The position numbers were made by a program, and so were the translations under genes. Source: Tetrahymena thermophila SB210 (lineage: Eukaryota; Ciliophora; Oligohymenophorea; Hymenostomatida; Tetrahymenidae). From it: a stretch of DNA of 64,000 nt. Where the stretch lies: NCBI RefSeq assembly GCF_000189635.1, contig NW_002476554.1:364705-428704 (forward strand), given 5' to 3'. The notes under the pieces were generated by a model that searched no databases, was not told the DNA's origin, and saw only the letters and a program-made list of their open reading frames with translations. Positions 12,701 through 24,628 of the stretch are shown here, in pieces (the first letter of the stretch is position 1; every line of letters begins with the position of its first letter).

Positions 12701-13844
12701 TCAATCTTTTATCAAATCATATTTATTTTATTTTATCTTATTTTATTAATTCTTTTATTTATTTATTTTTTTTTTTTTTCAAGTTTAATTTTAAATTTAC
12801 TCTGCCTGGATTGGAAATGATTGCCATTACTCTTATCGTTCAAAAGTGATTTAAATTTTTAAGACGAAGAGGTTTTTCTCATGTCTTCGTTTTCTTCGTC
12901 ATCAATGTCTTTAGTAGCTTCTTTAAATAGCTGCTCGTATTATTCAAGCTAACTTTTTAAAATAGCATTTTTCTTTTTTTTCATGATTAATTCTTTCAAA
13001 AGCATTTCTCTATCATTTTCTTATGTTTAATATTATGCTTTCAAGTCCATGTACTTTTTCATTAAATTATGGTTTTCATTGTCAATCTTTTAAGCTATAT
13101 TTTTAATCCATTCTAATTTGCTTGTGAGTTTCAATTCTTTTTCCACATAGTCTTAATCCCTGTAAAATGAATGTATAAATGAAGTTTAATGAAAATACCA
13201 TTTTAAACATAAATAATTAATATTTGTTTATTATTCGTTTGTTACTTTTTGCCTTTCTTTATTCTTTCTTCTTCAAACTGCTTTTTGATTTCAGTGATTT
13301 TATTGTTGAAAAAACGTAGAATATCCTTTTCCTGGTCGAGAATAATTTTGGATGTTTTTAATTAAATATTGTCAATATTATCCATAATCATTTTATGATA
13401 ATCTTTTGCTTCTTCCAGTTTTTTGCTTTCTGCATTTTCTGGGACAGCTTTATTTTTAATTTCATTTTTCAGATCATCAATAATCTTTCTGTATTCTTAT
13501 TCTCTCTTTTAAAATCTATCTTTTCTATTTTCAATTTCGTCCAAGAGCCTCTTATTTTCCTTTTTCTATTCTATCAGCGTTAATTCCAATTAATTTGAAA
13601 CCTGCAAGCAATCTTTGGAAGAGTTTTCCATTTTGATTCCGCCTAAACCTGTATTGATTTCATCTGAAAATATAAATATGATAAATATTTTTATTCAAAT
13701 AATGTGTGAATCTTACTTTTCTTTTTGAATTTATCAACCTAAGTAAGTGGAGCTTTGAAAGATTTTTGATTTTCTTTATTAATTAACAAAAATTAAAATG
13801 ATTTTAATTGCATTTATCTAAGATTTACCCTAATAATCTGCCAT
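12701..13844 (-). CDS. Coiled-coil protein, four exons
   Basis: Exons 13844-13829, 13773-13717, 13663-13246 and 13159 leftward; the phases agree at all three junctions. The first exon is only 16 nt (MADYQ plus one base), typical of ciliate genes with a split N-terminus. The body is almost entirely helical heptad sequence (for example SNQLELTLIEQKKENKRLLD, FNNKITEIKKQFEEERIKK, KLEWIKNIAQKIDNENHN), so a rod-like coiled coil is likely. A Ser-rich, charged tail follows (NEDMRKTSSSQKFKS). The frame remains open through an A-run to TGA at 12701-12703; an intron starting at the GTAAATTT near 12800 could instead shorten the C-terminus. The family is not recognised; a cytoskeletal or ciliary role is only a guess. 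Confidence 0.7.
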
Positions 13845-14980
13845 AATTCTATATAATTAGTTATATTTTAATAAATAGATCAATATCAATCAAAGAAATT
13901 AATATTTAATAATATCGAATACACACTTTAAATAGTCGATAATTACTGTTTTTTTTTTGTAATGAAATTATTAAATAATTAGTACCATGCAAATAATATC
14001 TATTTATTACAGTATTTATAAATGCTGATGAAACAAAACACTAAAAAATAATTTTGTGATATAAATTGATATTGATATAACATAATTTTCAAAAAAACTT
14101 AAGAATAATATTGAATTAGTTTAGTGAGCTAGCTATTTATTTATTAATTTGTTCACTTGTGTTCTTTTTTCAATCTTATTCTTATAATAATTATAATAAT
14201 AGGTTATTTATTTATTTAATAGCTCCTATTGACTGAAATTTATTTATTTCCTTTTGCTGCTATATAAAAAAGCAAGCATTCAGAGTGAGTAAACAAATAA
14301 CCATATAATTTATTTAGAAAGTAAGTAAGTTAGTTAGTTAGTTCTCCTCATATTGGCACTAAATTTATGAAAATTATTTCCTAATTATTAAATATTTCTA
14401 ATTTAGCATCTTCAAAATAAAATTTATTAATAAAAATAAATAAATAAATAAGTATTTTATTTTATAATTGATTCAATTGTTTGGCTATTTTTCAATATTA
14501 TTTTTTTAAAATTCAAATATTTAATTTATTGAATAACAAATTAATTTATTATGAAAAAATAAAATAATTGATTAATATTATAATACTTGTTAATTTCGCC
14601 ATTTAATTAAAATTAGTAAAAAATAATTGCTTTTTAGCTTATTTACTTATAAGAAGATAATAAATATCATTCATTAATAATATTTGGCAGAAAAAATATC
14701 TGTTTATTATGAAACCTTTTTTGAGATTTTTAATAAATAATGTATCTTATAAGGTAATTAGCAATTTCTTTTCTAATATAAGGGAAATAATCAAAAATAT
14801 TGATGTTAATTAATAGACTTAAAATCTATCTCTATTTACTTATCTTTTGATTGTCATTCTTTCGAAACTACTACTATTACTACTAATTTTTGTTCTGATA
14901 ATCAATCAATTATTCATTTTAGATTTGAATCTCTCTGATCTTTAGTTAGTTAGATAGTAATTCGTTTCATTTCCTGCTTA
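13845..14980. other. AT-rich intergenic region
   Basis: Spacer between the start of the coiled-coil gene and the 3' end of the SMG6-like gene, both on minus. It contains TTTA and TTAG simple repeats (for example AGTTAGTTAGTTAG near 14330). I see no coding frame. Confidence 0.6.
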
Positions 14981-17900
14981 TCATTGGTAGGGCTTTTCTA
15001 GAGATATTTTCGTTCTTTTCTATATGAAATCAGGGTCAGGTTGCAGCTCATCCTTAACAAAAGTAAAGCTCATACAGTTGTTTCTAATCCACTACTTAAC
15101 GATTTCCATTTATTTTGGATCATTTTTGTAGTTCTAAATATGGTCATTATATCTATCATTAGTCATGATGAATGCATTCTTCTTTCTTGCATAATCTATC
15201 ATGTAAGAGTCATCATAGCTCTAGTTTGGTATACCTGTAGCATAACCCTAATTAAATAATTTAAAATCTGAATTAATTTCAAAATCTTTATTTATTAATT
15301 TCTTTGATCAAATTTATTTACCTGGTCTCTTAACTTGATTAAAGTTTCTACTTCGTCTGGCAAAGTCTTGAACTTTTCAGGAATCTTTATTTTAAGATGA
15401 AAATAATTAAATTAACATAAAAACAACACAATATTTTTTATTTATTTATTTATTTGTTTGTTTACTTTTTCTTTTTGGAATTTCTATCTTTTCTTTTCGA
15501 TTTAATCAGCACTAAAACAGAAATCTGGTAAAAATACAAGCACTTCAGCCTGATGGTTAAGCCAAAAATCAACAACAATCTGGAGGCCTTTAGCACAGAA
15601 GGTAGATTAACCATATCTGATAGCAACATTCATACCATCTATGATTATCAATTGCTTGCTATCTTGCTATGCACTACTTTCCTAATAAAAACAAAATCAT
15701 AAAATTAATTAATCATTTTAAGGAGTATTTCTCAATTTTGCATTAAAAAATATATTTTTGCATTCTTTAATTTATTTCAAAATTTTGCTTTAAAAAATTT
15801 ATTTTATTTGGTTTAAATTTCTTTTCTGTTTTTAAGTATTTATTTTAATAAATTTATTGGAATCATTTTTAAGATATTATTTAATATTTCTTTTGCAAAA
15901 CATTCTAAAATAAAATTAATTCTTTTCTTATCTTTGATCCTTTTGATCATATTTTTTTATAGGAATCAATTCTATTTCTTTCAAATAATTTATCATTCAT
16001 TTTTATTATTCAATAGAAAATCCTTATTTTACTTTTTGCAAATTTGTATTTGCTAATTAATAATATAATCTTTTTTAGAATATTTCATTTTTTATTATTA
16101 AATAAATTTTAGATTTAGTTACTTTTTAGGGAGTTGTTTTCAAGAAAAAGAAATCTTCTTGGTCTTGTTTATTTGAATCAACTTATTCGTCTTCTTCCAA
16201 AATTTTGAAAGACTCTATTTTTGGAAGCTTATCTAGGATAATAAAGAGTTTAAGAGGGTATTAGAGAGAGTCATCTTCAAGGATTTTAAACTTATCCTTG
16301 TTGTTCTCGAAGTAATGGTTAAATGGTGTATAGCCTATCATTTGAATTTCAGTGTCACACAAATAGTTGTCGCATAGAGTTTCATAGTAGCTTTTAGGCT
16401 TGTGCTTTTCAAATTCAGCAAATCTTTGCTTGGTTTTTTACAGAATCTTGTTAAAAAGAGTTTAGAAATGTGAGAATTTAGTGAAAAGGTAATCAGAAAC
16501 AGCCTAGTAAGAGATGAAATAGCAGATTATAGGAATAACTAAATCAGTAAAATAAGGTACATCATAATTGACATAAAGCTCAAGGATCATATTCAGGATT
16601 CCATAAGTGTATTTCAAACAGTTGCTAGCCAAATTATCATTTTCAAGAATCTTTACATCTAAAACTTAACCTTCTTTGAGCTTTATATACTCTTGAAATT
16701 TACTTAATGAAAAAACTACCATCATAATTACATAGGTTAATAGTGTAGTTTGATCTTTCAAACTTACCTCTTATTGAGATTAAATTTGTTATTACAAAAG
16801 TTGCAAATGCTATTGCAAATATTCAAACATGGGAGCATGTATTTACATATTTTCAATTCCAATCTTTGTCAGAACAATGTTAACAAAACTCAAAAAGTGT
16901 AAAATGAAGAGTTTAAATGTATCTCTCTTATCTATCTTTCCATAACTATTATGTTCCTGCATAAACTAGTAGCACTTTTATCTGTTTATTTCTAAAAATT
17001 CCTGCAAATTTTCCTTACAAGGATAAGATTATTGACTGCAAAGTGCTCTTATACACCAGTAGATTGCAGAAAACTGATCATCACTCATGTAACTTAAAGC
17101 TAAATTTAAATAATTTATATTGAAAAAAATCCTATTTAATTTATTTTACTTGCTAAGACCAAAAAGAACTTCCCACAAAAGGGATAAATGCTAATAGCTT
17201 TCATATATTAACCAGCTGCAAAATGCATGTTCTTAATATTTGGAGCTGTCTATGTTCTTGAAACTTTCTCTCTTTATTTAATTAACAAAGAAAAATAAAA
17301 AAAATATTTCCTTAACTAAATTAAATTTTACTTCAATTCAATAAGTTCTCCAAAGTAGCAACATAAATTAGCGATTATTCTTCTTTTTTAGTTCTTTTAT
17401 TTGATTTCAGAACATAGCTCAGACTTGTATTTCTATAAAATTTTTATTATTTTACAAAGTAATTTTTGAATGGAAAAATTACCTCAATAACATCCTTTAG
17501 CAATCCTCTTAAGAATTAAATCTTAGAATCGAAAATATGGAGCTAATCTTAGATATTTGTGCTTACAAGTTTAAACTTTTTGCTATACTCAATCTTCTTT
17601 TTGTAAATATCCCACAGTCTTTAGTCAATTTTTTTTTCACTGGCTGTTTCTAAGTCAGATAAAATAAGAACTCTTGCAAGTTGCTAGAATAGCTTAAAGA
17701 TTTCAGTTTCCATTTCTTGCTTATCAAAAATAACTTGATTTTCACTTTACATCTTTTTATAAATAGTGAATTAAATAAAAAAATTAATGAATGGATTGAT
17801 GCGAGTACAAATTAATATTTAGATATGCATGTTAGCATGTATGTTAATTTAATTTAATGTAATTGTTTATTTATTTATTTACTGTGAAAAATAGAGAGTT

Positions 17901-18903
17901 TTTCTTTTCTGATAATTTAAATAATTGGTATAAGTTATTCCATTCATATTCTTCCATGTTTGTCTCTTTAAAGATATCATCTAAGTTAACCTAAAAATCA
18001 ACTTAATCTACAATACTGTCGATGTCAAATTCTTCATTGTTTTTCTAATTATTGTGGTGGTTACTGTTTGAGCTGCTGCCTTCAAATTTATTTTAGCCGT
18101 TTCTGTTTTTAGAGTTGTGAAAGTATTCATCATCTCTTTAGTGATAGATATTAAACCTTTTGTCTTTACTAAATTTGATGTCTTTGCTGTTAAAATAATG
18201 CTCAATTTTCGATCTGTCGTATTGCTAATCAACATTTGCATTTGGATTGTGTCCATTTGGGTCTATTTTTTTCTCTCTTTTATTTCTTCTTCTGCCATCG
18301 CTGTAATCATCATCACTGCTATCATATTATTTTTATTATCTGTTCTGATTGTTATTTCTGTTTGTATTCTTTTTTTTGCTATTTCTAGAATTATTGAAAG
18401 AGCTATCATCATCTTCATCGTCATCGTAATCATCATTCACTTACCTAAATTAATTTCTAGGGTAAAAATCATTTTATTTTCCATTCTGCCTTTATCCATT
18501 ATTTTGATTTCTGTTGTCATTATTAGAATTATTGTTTTTATTCTAATCTCTTTGCTAATTTTTTTGATTATTCTTCTATGCTTGATGGTTATTACCGTTG
18601 TCCTAATTAACTTACTTAGTTTCATACTCTTGGTAAACTTTTTACTACCTTCTTTTATTTTACGCTTAGTAATAATGCTCTTCTTCTTCTCTTTCTCTAT
18701 CTTTAAATTAAACTATTGAAATTAATTATTTAATTAATTAATTTTGAGCAAAAGCCTAAATAAATGCAATGAATATTTCAGAATTTACTCTAAGATCCAT
18801 TGTTATTGTTATTGCTATTATTGTTGTTGTTATTGTACCCCTAGTTGCTTTAATTAGAAGATGGCTTTTATCCTCTACCGTTATATTTAAATCGCTATTC
18901 CAT
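14981..18903 (-). CDS. SMG6L: SMG6-like nonsense-mediated mRNA decay factor: EST1-type region plus NYN/Zc3h12a-type RNase
   Basis: Nine exons: 18903-18789, 18712-17883, 17752-17483, 17432-17332, 17269-17150, 17092-16123, 15681-15466, 15384-15322 and 15247-14981. All phases agree and give 983 residues. Residues 1-315 are disordered, rich in Asn, Asp and Arg. From residue 316 a SMG5/6/7-EST1 14-3-3-like region begins (SDLETASEKKIDQRLW, compare DLEYALDKKVEQDLW in SMG7), with later helices such as FILHFLSFVNIVLTKIG matching SMG6. From residue about 803 an NYN RNase of the Zc3h12a/Regnase type follows: LIIIDGMNVAIRYG with D817, then YDDSYMIDYA (D907, D908) and MTNDRYNDH (D926), so all expected acidic residues are present. 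Metazoan SMG6 has a PIN domain here. A protozoan-specific SMG6-like nuclease has been described for Tetrahymena NMD; this gene fits it. Expected role: endonucleolytic cleavage of premature-stop mRNAs with UPF1. Confidence 0.9.
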
Positions 18904-21900
18904 GTATATTTTAGATTTATTTATGTATGATCAATCTATCAAGCTAATTCTAGTGATAATTTATTGTTCTAAAATTTTTAATTATTTAATTTAAGCTAAA
19001 CAAAAATTATTTAATTAATAGCCTTTATCTTAGATCTATCTAAAATTTCTATACTAATTCAGCTTTAATAGACAATTCATTTAATTAACTTAGACGCATA
19101 CATACATATACACATATATACATATATCCATCAGAGAAATCTTCAATCAAAATTCTATTTCAATTCTTTGGAATTTACTGAAGATTTATTATTTTCAATA
19201 GAATTTTAGTTAGTCTTTAAAGCTAATTTAATTATTTTTATTTTTATTTTAAATTTCATTTAGTGAGTAATTTTTGCTCATTGTTAGCATATAAATGCAG
19301 TCAACCTATTAAATAATAATAATTGTAAATATATTTATCAATCAATTTAATTAATTAAATTAAAGTCTATTTGGTATTTTAAAAATAAATGCAAATATAA
19401 TAATAATAAATTAAATAAATTATTTATCTTTTGGTTATGTTAGAAACATAGCAGCTAATTAAAAAATGAATTATATGCCATTATTTATTTATTTATTGTT
19501 TTAAATTACGAGGGATACACAGAAAATTAATTTTATAGTTATACCTCTCAATGTTTAAACTTTAGAATTTTAGAATGATTAATAAAGTATTAAAAATATT
19601 ATAATTTCACATCTCGTTAATAAGTACTTAAAAATTATTTTTATCACTTAAAAATATAAATTATAAATCAAAATATGTTCATGGAGTACAATTTATTTTA
19701 TTATTAACTAAAAACAAAAAATAAAAATAATTTATAAAAAATATAAATATAAATTAGAGAAAAAAAGAAATATTCAAATTTAAAATTAGAAATTTTAATA
19801 AATAAGTTTAATTACTGACAAATATGATTTAATAAATGATTTTATCATATTAAATTAACAAAATTTTAAATAAAAAATTAAAAATAATTATTTAATTAAA
19901 TTAATATGTATTTAAATGTGATATTTGATGCTTTTAAATATATTTAGATGCCACTTTTTTTATTTTTTTAAATTACCTATTAATTCAGAAAGATTATTAT
20001 AAAAATGTATTTATTTATTAATATTTATTTGAATGATATTTTTAAGAAATAAGAAAATTTAAATTAAATTAATAAAAATCAAACTATTTTTATGCTAAGA
20101 AATATCATAAATAATATTTTAAATAACTAATAATAAATAATAAAACTAAAAATTTATTTACTTATTTATGACTTATATTTTTTGATCTTGTAAAAAGAAA
20201 TAAGAATATTTATTTGAATTAAAATTAATCTAACATATCTATAAATGTTTTATAGCTATTTATAATTTTCATGCATTTTTTACATACATACATACATAAA
20301 TAAATACATTAAGTGAAATAAATATATTTTTTAATAAGCAAATATAGATTTAAACATTAAATTAATCAAGTTTATTTAGAAATCAAAATATTTTAAAATT
20401 TATATAGATTTTATTAATTTATCTTGAAATTTAACATTTTATTACTTAACTCTTTTATTGTTTTTGAAAATGAACTTCAATAAGCAATATTACTAACTTA
20501 CTAACTAACTAATTAATACTTTTAACAAAAAATTACAAATCTTTTAAGAAGTTATAAATACTGTTAATCTTCAATAATTTATATTGCATGATCATCAAAT
20601 GAAACTAATTAGAAAATTTTTCTTGCAGTTAAAAGATAAAAAATTAATTTAATAACCAAGTGGTTTAATATTGAGATTTTAGGTTAATTAGTTTACATTA
20701 TTTATTTTGTAATTAAATGTATGTGGTGTTTACTATTAATGGTAATCCACTATTTATTCATACTTTTAAAAATAAAAACTTAAAGGATAAATTTTATTTC
20801 AAAAGTAGAAAAAATTTCGTTACATACTTAAGTATTTAATAATTATTAGTAAAAATGAGGATTACTTAATAATTTAAATTTTTCAAAAAGCAAATTCATA
20901 ATAAAAAAGAAAATTAAATTTTATTTTATTTTCAGGATAAGATGATTTTTATAATTTATTCATTATGTAACTTGAAAAACAATAAAGAAAAATATTAATA
21001 AAATTTTATGACAGAATCCACACGTTGCTTAGACAAAGGATCACAAGTTAGTTAATTAGCGATAAGAAATTATTATCCTAAAGTAAATTAATTTTTTTTA
21101 TTTTAATTATTACTTTAATTTCTTTTTCAGTAAAATTTTGCCTTACAGGATTAATAATTAATAAAAGGAAAACATTGTAAGTTGACTAATTTAGATTAAT
21201 ATAATTTAAATTTACTCAAAATGTTAAAATAAATGGTAAGATAAAAAATACTTAAAATTGAATTGAAAATGCTTCTGAAGAGGTATTGGACATTAATTAA
21301 GTATGCTATAGAAAGAAGCTTATATTTACACTTATTTGTAAACAACAGTTCCTCAAATTTTTTAATTTTTTTTGAAAGTAACAACCTACATAAATATATC
21401 GATATTAATGTAACTAAATTTGATCATAACACATTACAAACTATAAATATTTTTGAATTGTTTCTATGAAAATTTTCTTTAAATATTTTCTTTTTCTAAC
21501 AATAAGAAATACTTACTTAAAATCCAAATATTTATTATTACTGCAAAAAATGTGTAGCAAAAACATCTATTTGAGCAATTTTAAAAAATATCATGTACGC
21601 TAAAATCAGATAGATAAGTAATATTTATCGAGATGTAAAAACTATATTTTTTTAATTTAAAATTAAAATTTGCTCTATATTTTATCAATTAATAATGAAT
21701 AAAAATAGTAATCTTATAATATTAGGGTAAGTAAATATTAATTATATGATAAATTATATTATTATATACTTAAATTTCTCATTTATGAGAGTATAATCTT
21801 TTTAAAATTTTTAAGATAAAACATATGCATTAAAATTAATAGTTTAATTTGCTTTAATAAAAAATTTTAGCTTTTAAAAATGAGAAATAAATAATAGCGT

Positions 21901-23355
21901 TGTATGCAAGCAAGTGCGTAGTATTTTAATTTTATATTACACGTATTTAAAAAAATTGGAAAAATTTAAAAGCTTGAATTTAAATTTACTTGATTACAAA
22001 CATACTTCTCATGCTTTTGAAATTTATTTTTAATGTAAATATATTTTATTCAAGCATTTAAAAATAAGAAAATTAATTGAACTCCTAAATATATTTTTTA
22101 GGTCGGTAAAAGTGATTTATTTGTAAGTATCAAACAGAGTTCCTTAAATTCCGTATTTGAAAAAAGGTACAATATATGGATGAATAATATGCTTTTATGT
22201 TAATAAAGATAAAATACAAATAGAAGGACTAGAACAAAAAAGAAGTCTTGCAATAAAATGAAAAAAATAATGTAAACAAGTTTGAAAGTTAATAAGAACA
22301 AATAAATTTTTTTTGAATGATTTGTTTTTTGAGGTAGGGGATTACTTTGATTAATTTACTTTGTTTTATATTGGGAATTTAAATTTGAATTCAGTTTAGC
22401 TTTTGTATTTGATTATTTTTTATTTTTCAGTAATCTTTAAATGAAGAAAGATATAAATTAAATGTGTAAAGGAAATAAATAACACGTTTAAAATACATTT
22501 TTGTAAAAGAATTACTAACCAGTTCAATGTATGTGTTATAGAATAAAGTTATTCGAATGATTTATAGCATTTTAAATGACATAAAGTTAAAGATTTATAT
22601 AAAAACAAATATAGACAAAATATTAACTATTCATTTATATTTAAATTAGTAAAAGATAATTTCAAATTTGTTTTCTTGATGGTTTAAATTGGTTTCAGAT
22701 TGATTAAATTTTGTAATTGTAATTCATATGGTTTGAATGAACTAAATTGAATAGATTAATTAAATATAATAATTTAGAAATAAGTTTATGGATATTCAAT
22801 CCGGGGATGAGTTTAAGTAATAAGCTAATTAGTTGGTTTTAAGAGGTTCATAAATTGATTAAGTATTTAATATAATTCTATTTTTTAATCCTTTTCATGT
22901 TTGATGCAGAAAGCGGGTTAGGTATTCATTATTTATGTCAGTCTGTCCTGTCGGTCGTTTTTTCTCTCATTTATTAATTTTATATGTGTATTTTTTATTG
23001 AAACAAAAGGATTACAGTAAAATATACTGACAATAAATGAATTAATTTAACTAAAATTTTCCATTCTTAGTTAACGATCTAAAATCTAGCTAGTATAATT
23101 ATATAAATATGCATATGATTCAGTGTAATTCTTTTAATTGATTTCTGTCTATCTATCTATCTGTCTGTCTATTTATCTATCAATCACTGTTTCATTTTTT
23201 TTGATTATTTTTACTGAATCAATTTGTTGCTATTTTTTTAAAAATTTTAGTCGCATTAACTAATAATAGAGAAAACATCTTTTTATTTAGTTATTTAATA
23301 GACAAATCAATAAGCATTTATATAAGATAGTGTTAAGTAAAATGAGGGATTGATC
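18904..23355. other. Long AT-rich gene-poor region
   Basis: This 4.4-kb stretch separates the start of the SMG6-like gene (minus) from the end of the next minus-strand gene. Most of it is extremely AT-rich. On the plus strand, 21260-22690 holds several TGA-free runs of 65-100 codons (for example MLLKRYWTLIKYAIERSLY at 21269), one of them directly after a TTTTTCAG acceptor-like site near 22430. They are too AT-driven and lack any recognisable domain, so I do not call a gene. The GC content rises at 22900-22960, probably in the 3' UTR of the gene ending at 23356. Confidence 0.5.
23146..23185. repeat. (TATC)n/(TGTC)n microsatellite
   Basis: About 40 bases of TCTATC and TGTC tetranucleotide repeats, 170 bases beyond the stop codon of the minus-strand gene ending at 23356. 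Confidence 0.8.
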
Positions 23356-24628
23356 TCAGATTAACTGAGCTGTCTTTTTTTGGTTTGATTTATTTTGGAA
23401 AATTTCGTGAAAGCCTGGATAGATGATGATCTAGACTTTCTAGCCATTATTTGTTTTTTAATTTTTTGATCCGTGTACCTCGAAATCAGAGATTAGATTC
23501 TTCTTATCTTCATATTCCTGCTTAATGGCATTATCAAGAATGTATTCAGTAGGCTAAATTCCTAATTCGACTATTTATTTTAACAACTCGGTCTAAAATT
23601 CCTCTTAATCTTATGTTTTTTGAGTATTGTAATTACTATAATGATTTACAGACAGTACTACGTTTCCCTTTGTGAAGAAATTTTAATTTCTGTCTTTAAT
23701 TTCAACTATATTTTTACTTTCGAATTCTATTCCAGGAGATTTCTTTTCTTCGATATTAATTACATTTTGCTTTTTTTTCTTTTGCTGGTCCTCTTTAGGG
23801 GTCGCTGTATTCAATTCATCCTATTTTTAAAAAATAAATGTCAATGTTAATTTTGGAGTTGCTATCGAATTTCTTTTTTTAATTTTCAAGATTAAAAATA
23901 ATAATTTTATTTTCAGATGAAATATTTTGAGCATAATTTACAAAAAAAATTATTCGAATAAATTAATAGTAGTAAAATTTTAGGTATGAATGAATGAATT
24001 GTTCATTATACTATAATTTATCACAAATAGTAACTAAGTAAAATTAATGTTAATCTTTTTGTAATTTATAAATAGATACAATATTAAAGTTAGCCAAATA
24101 GGTAGGAGCTCTTTAGTTGTTATCAATTTTTATTGGACTCACATAAAAATCTCCAAATAACCTCTTTTCCTGCTGCTGAGCAGGTTGGATTTATTTTTAT
24201 TAGTTGTCTTTTTAATTGTAGACTTGAGAAGGACTCTGCAGTGTGTTTTAGTGAGTTAATCCATTCTTTTTTGGATTAGCAAAGATATTGCTGTTGTTGC
24301 ATGCTTTATTATCTGTGCGAGAAGAGAAATCTTACTTTGAATGTTCACTCTCATCCAAATCTGATAAAGAATCTTTTAAATGTTTGTTTTTAATTCTTTA
24401 TTTAATTGAAATTTCATCTTAATTCTACTAAGAGTCAGCATCTTTATTACTCACTAGAATGCTCTTTTTTTTATGTGTATTACTATGTAATAAAGACTAA
24501 TTCTTTTTATTATGCTAGTTAAATTAATTTTCTTCGCTCATTTTAACTTCCTCCTAATTTTTTTGAGGAGTACTTTTTGCTAATTATTAGGCACTTTTGT
24601 GTTAAGCAACGCTAGAGGATGATCCCAT
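23356..24628 (-). CDS. Orphan protein with a predicted N-myristoylation signal
   Basis: Two exons (24628-24080 and 23820-23356) joined in phase 0 across a 259-nt intron, 337 residues, TGA at 23358-23356. The N-terminus MGSSSSVAQHK matches an N-myristoylation signal (Gly2, small residue or Ser at positions 5-6), so attachment to a membrane is likely. The rest is polar and rich in Gln, Asn, Lys and Ser (for example KDSLSDLDESEHSKQDFSSR, FGDFYVSPIKIDNNQRAP), with no transmembrane span. The C-terminal 100 residues look more folded (TELLKQIVELGIQPTEYIL, VQIIIYPGFHEIFQ). I do not recognise a family. The start is chosen because it is the first ATG of the open frame and gives the myristoylation motif. 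Confidence 0.7.

Noticed and set aside
16741-16800. Possible intron at GTAAGTTTG in the SMG6-like gene
   Set aside because: The frame is open straight through and the acceptor options break the phase; the uninterrupted reading matches the family better.
18117-18719. 200-codon hydrophobic plus-strand reading frame
   Set aside because: It is the antisense shadow of the Asn/Asp/Arg-rich second exon of the SMG6-like gene; the Ile/Val richness is the complement of Asn/Asp codons.
21263-21469. 68-codon plus-strand ORF ending in TGA
   Set aside because: No recognisable domain, no flanking splice sites that extend it, and the opposite strand is equally open; kept only as part of a low-confidence finding.
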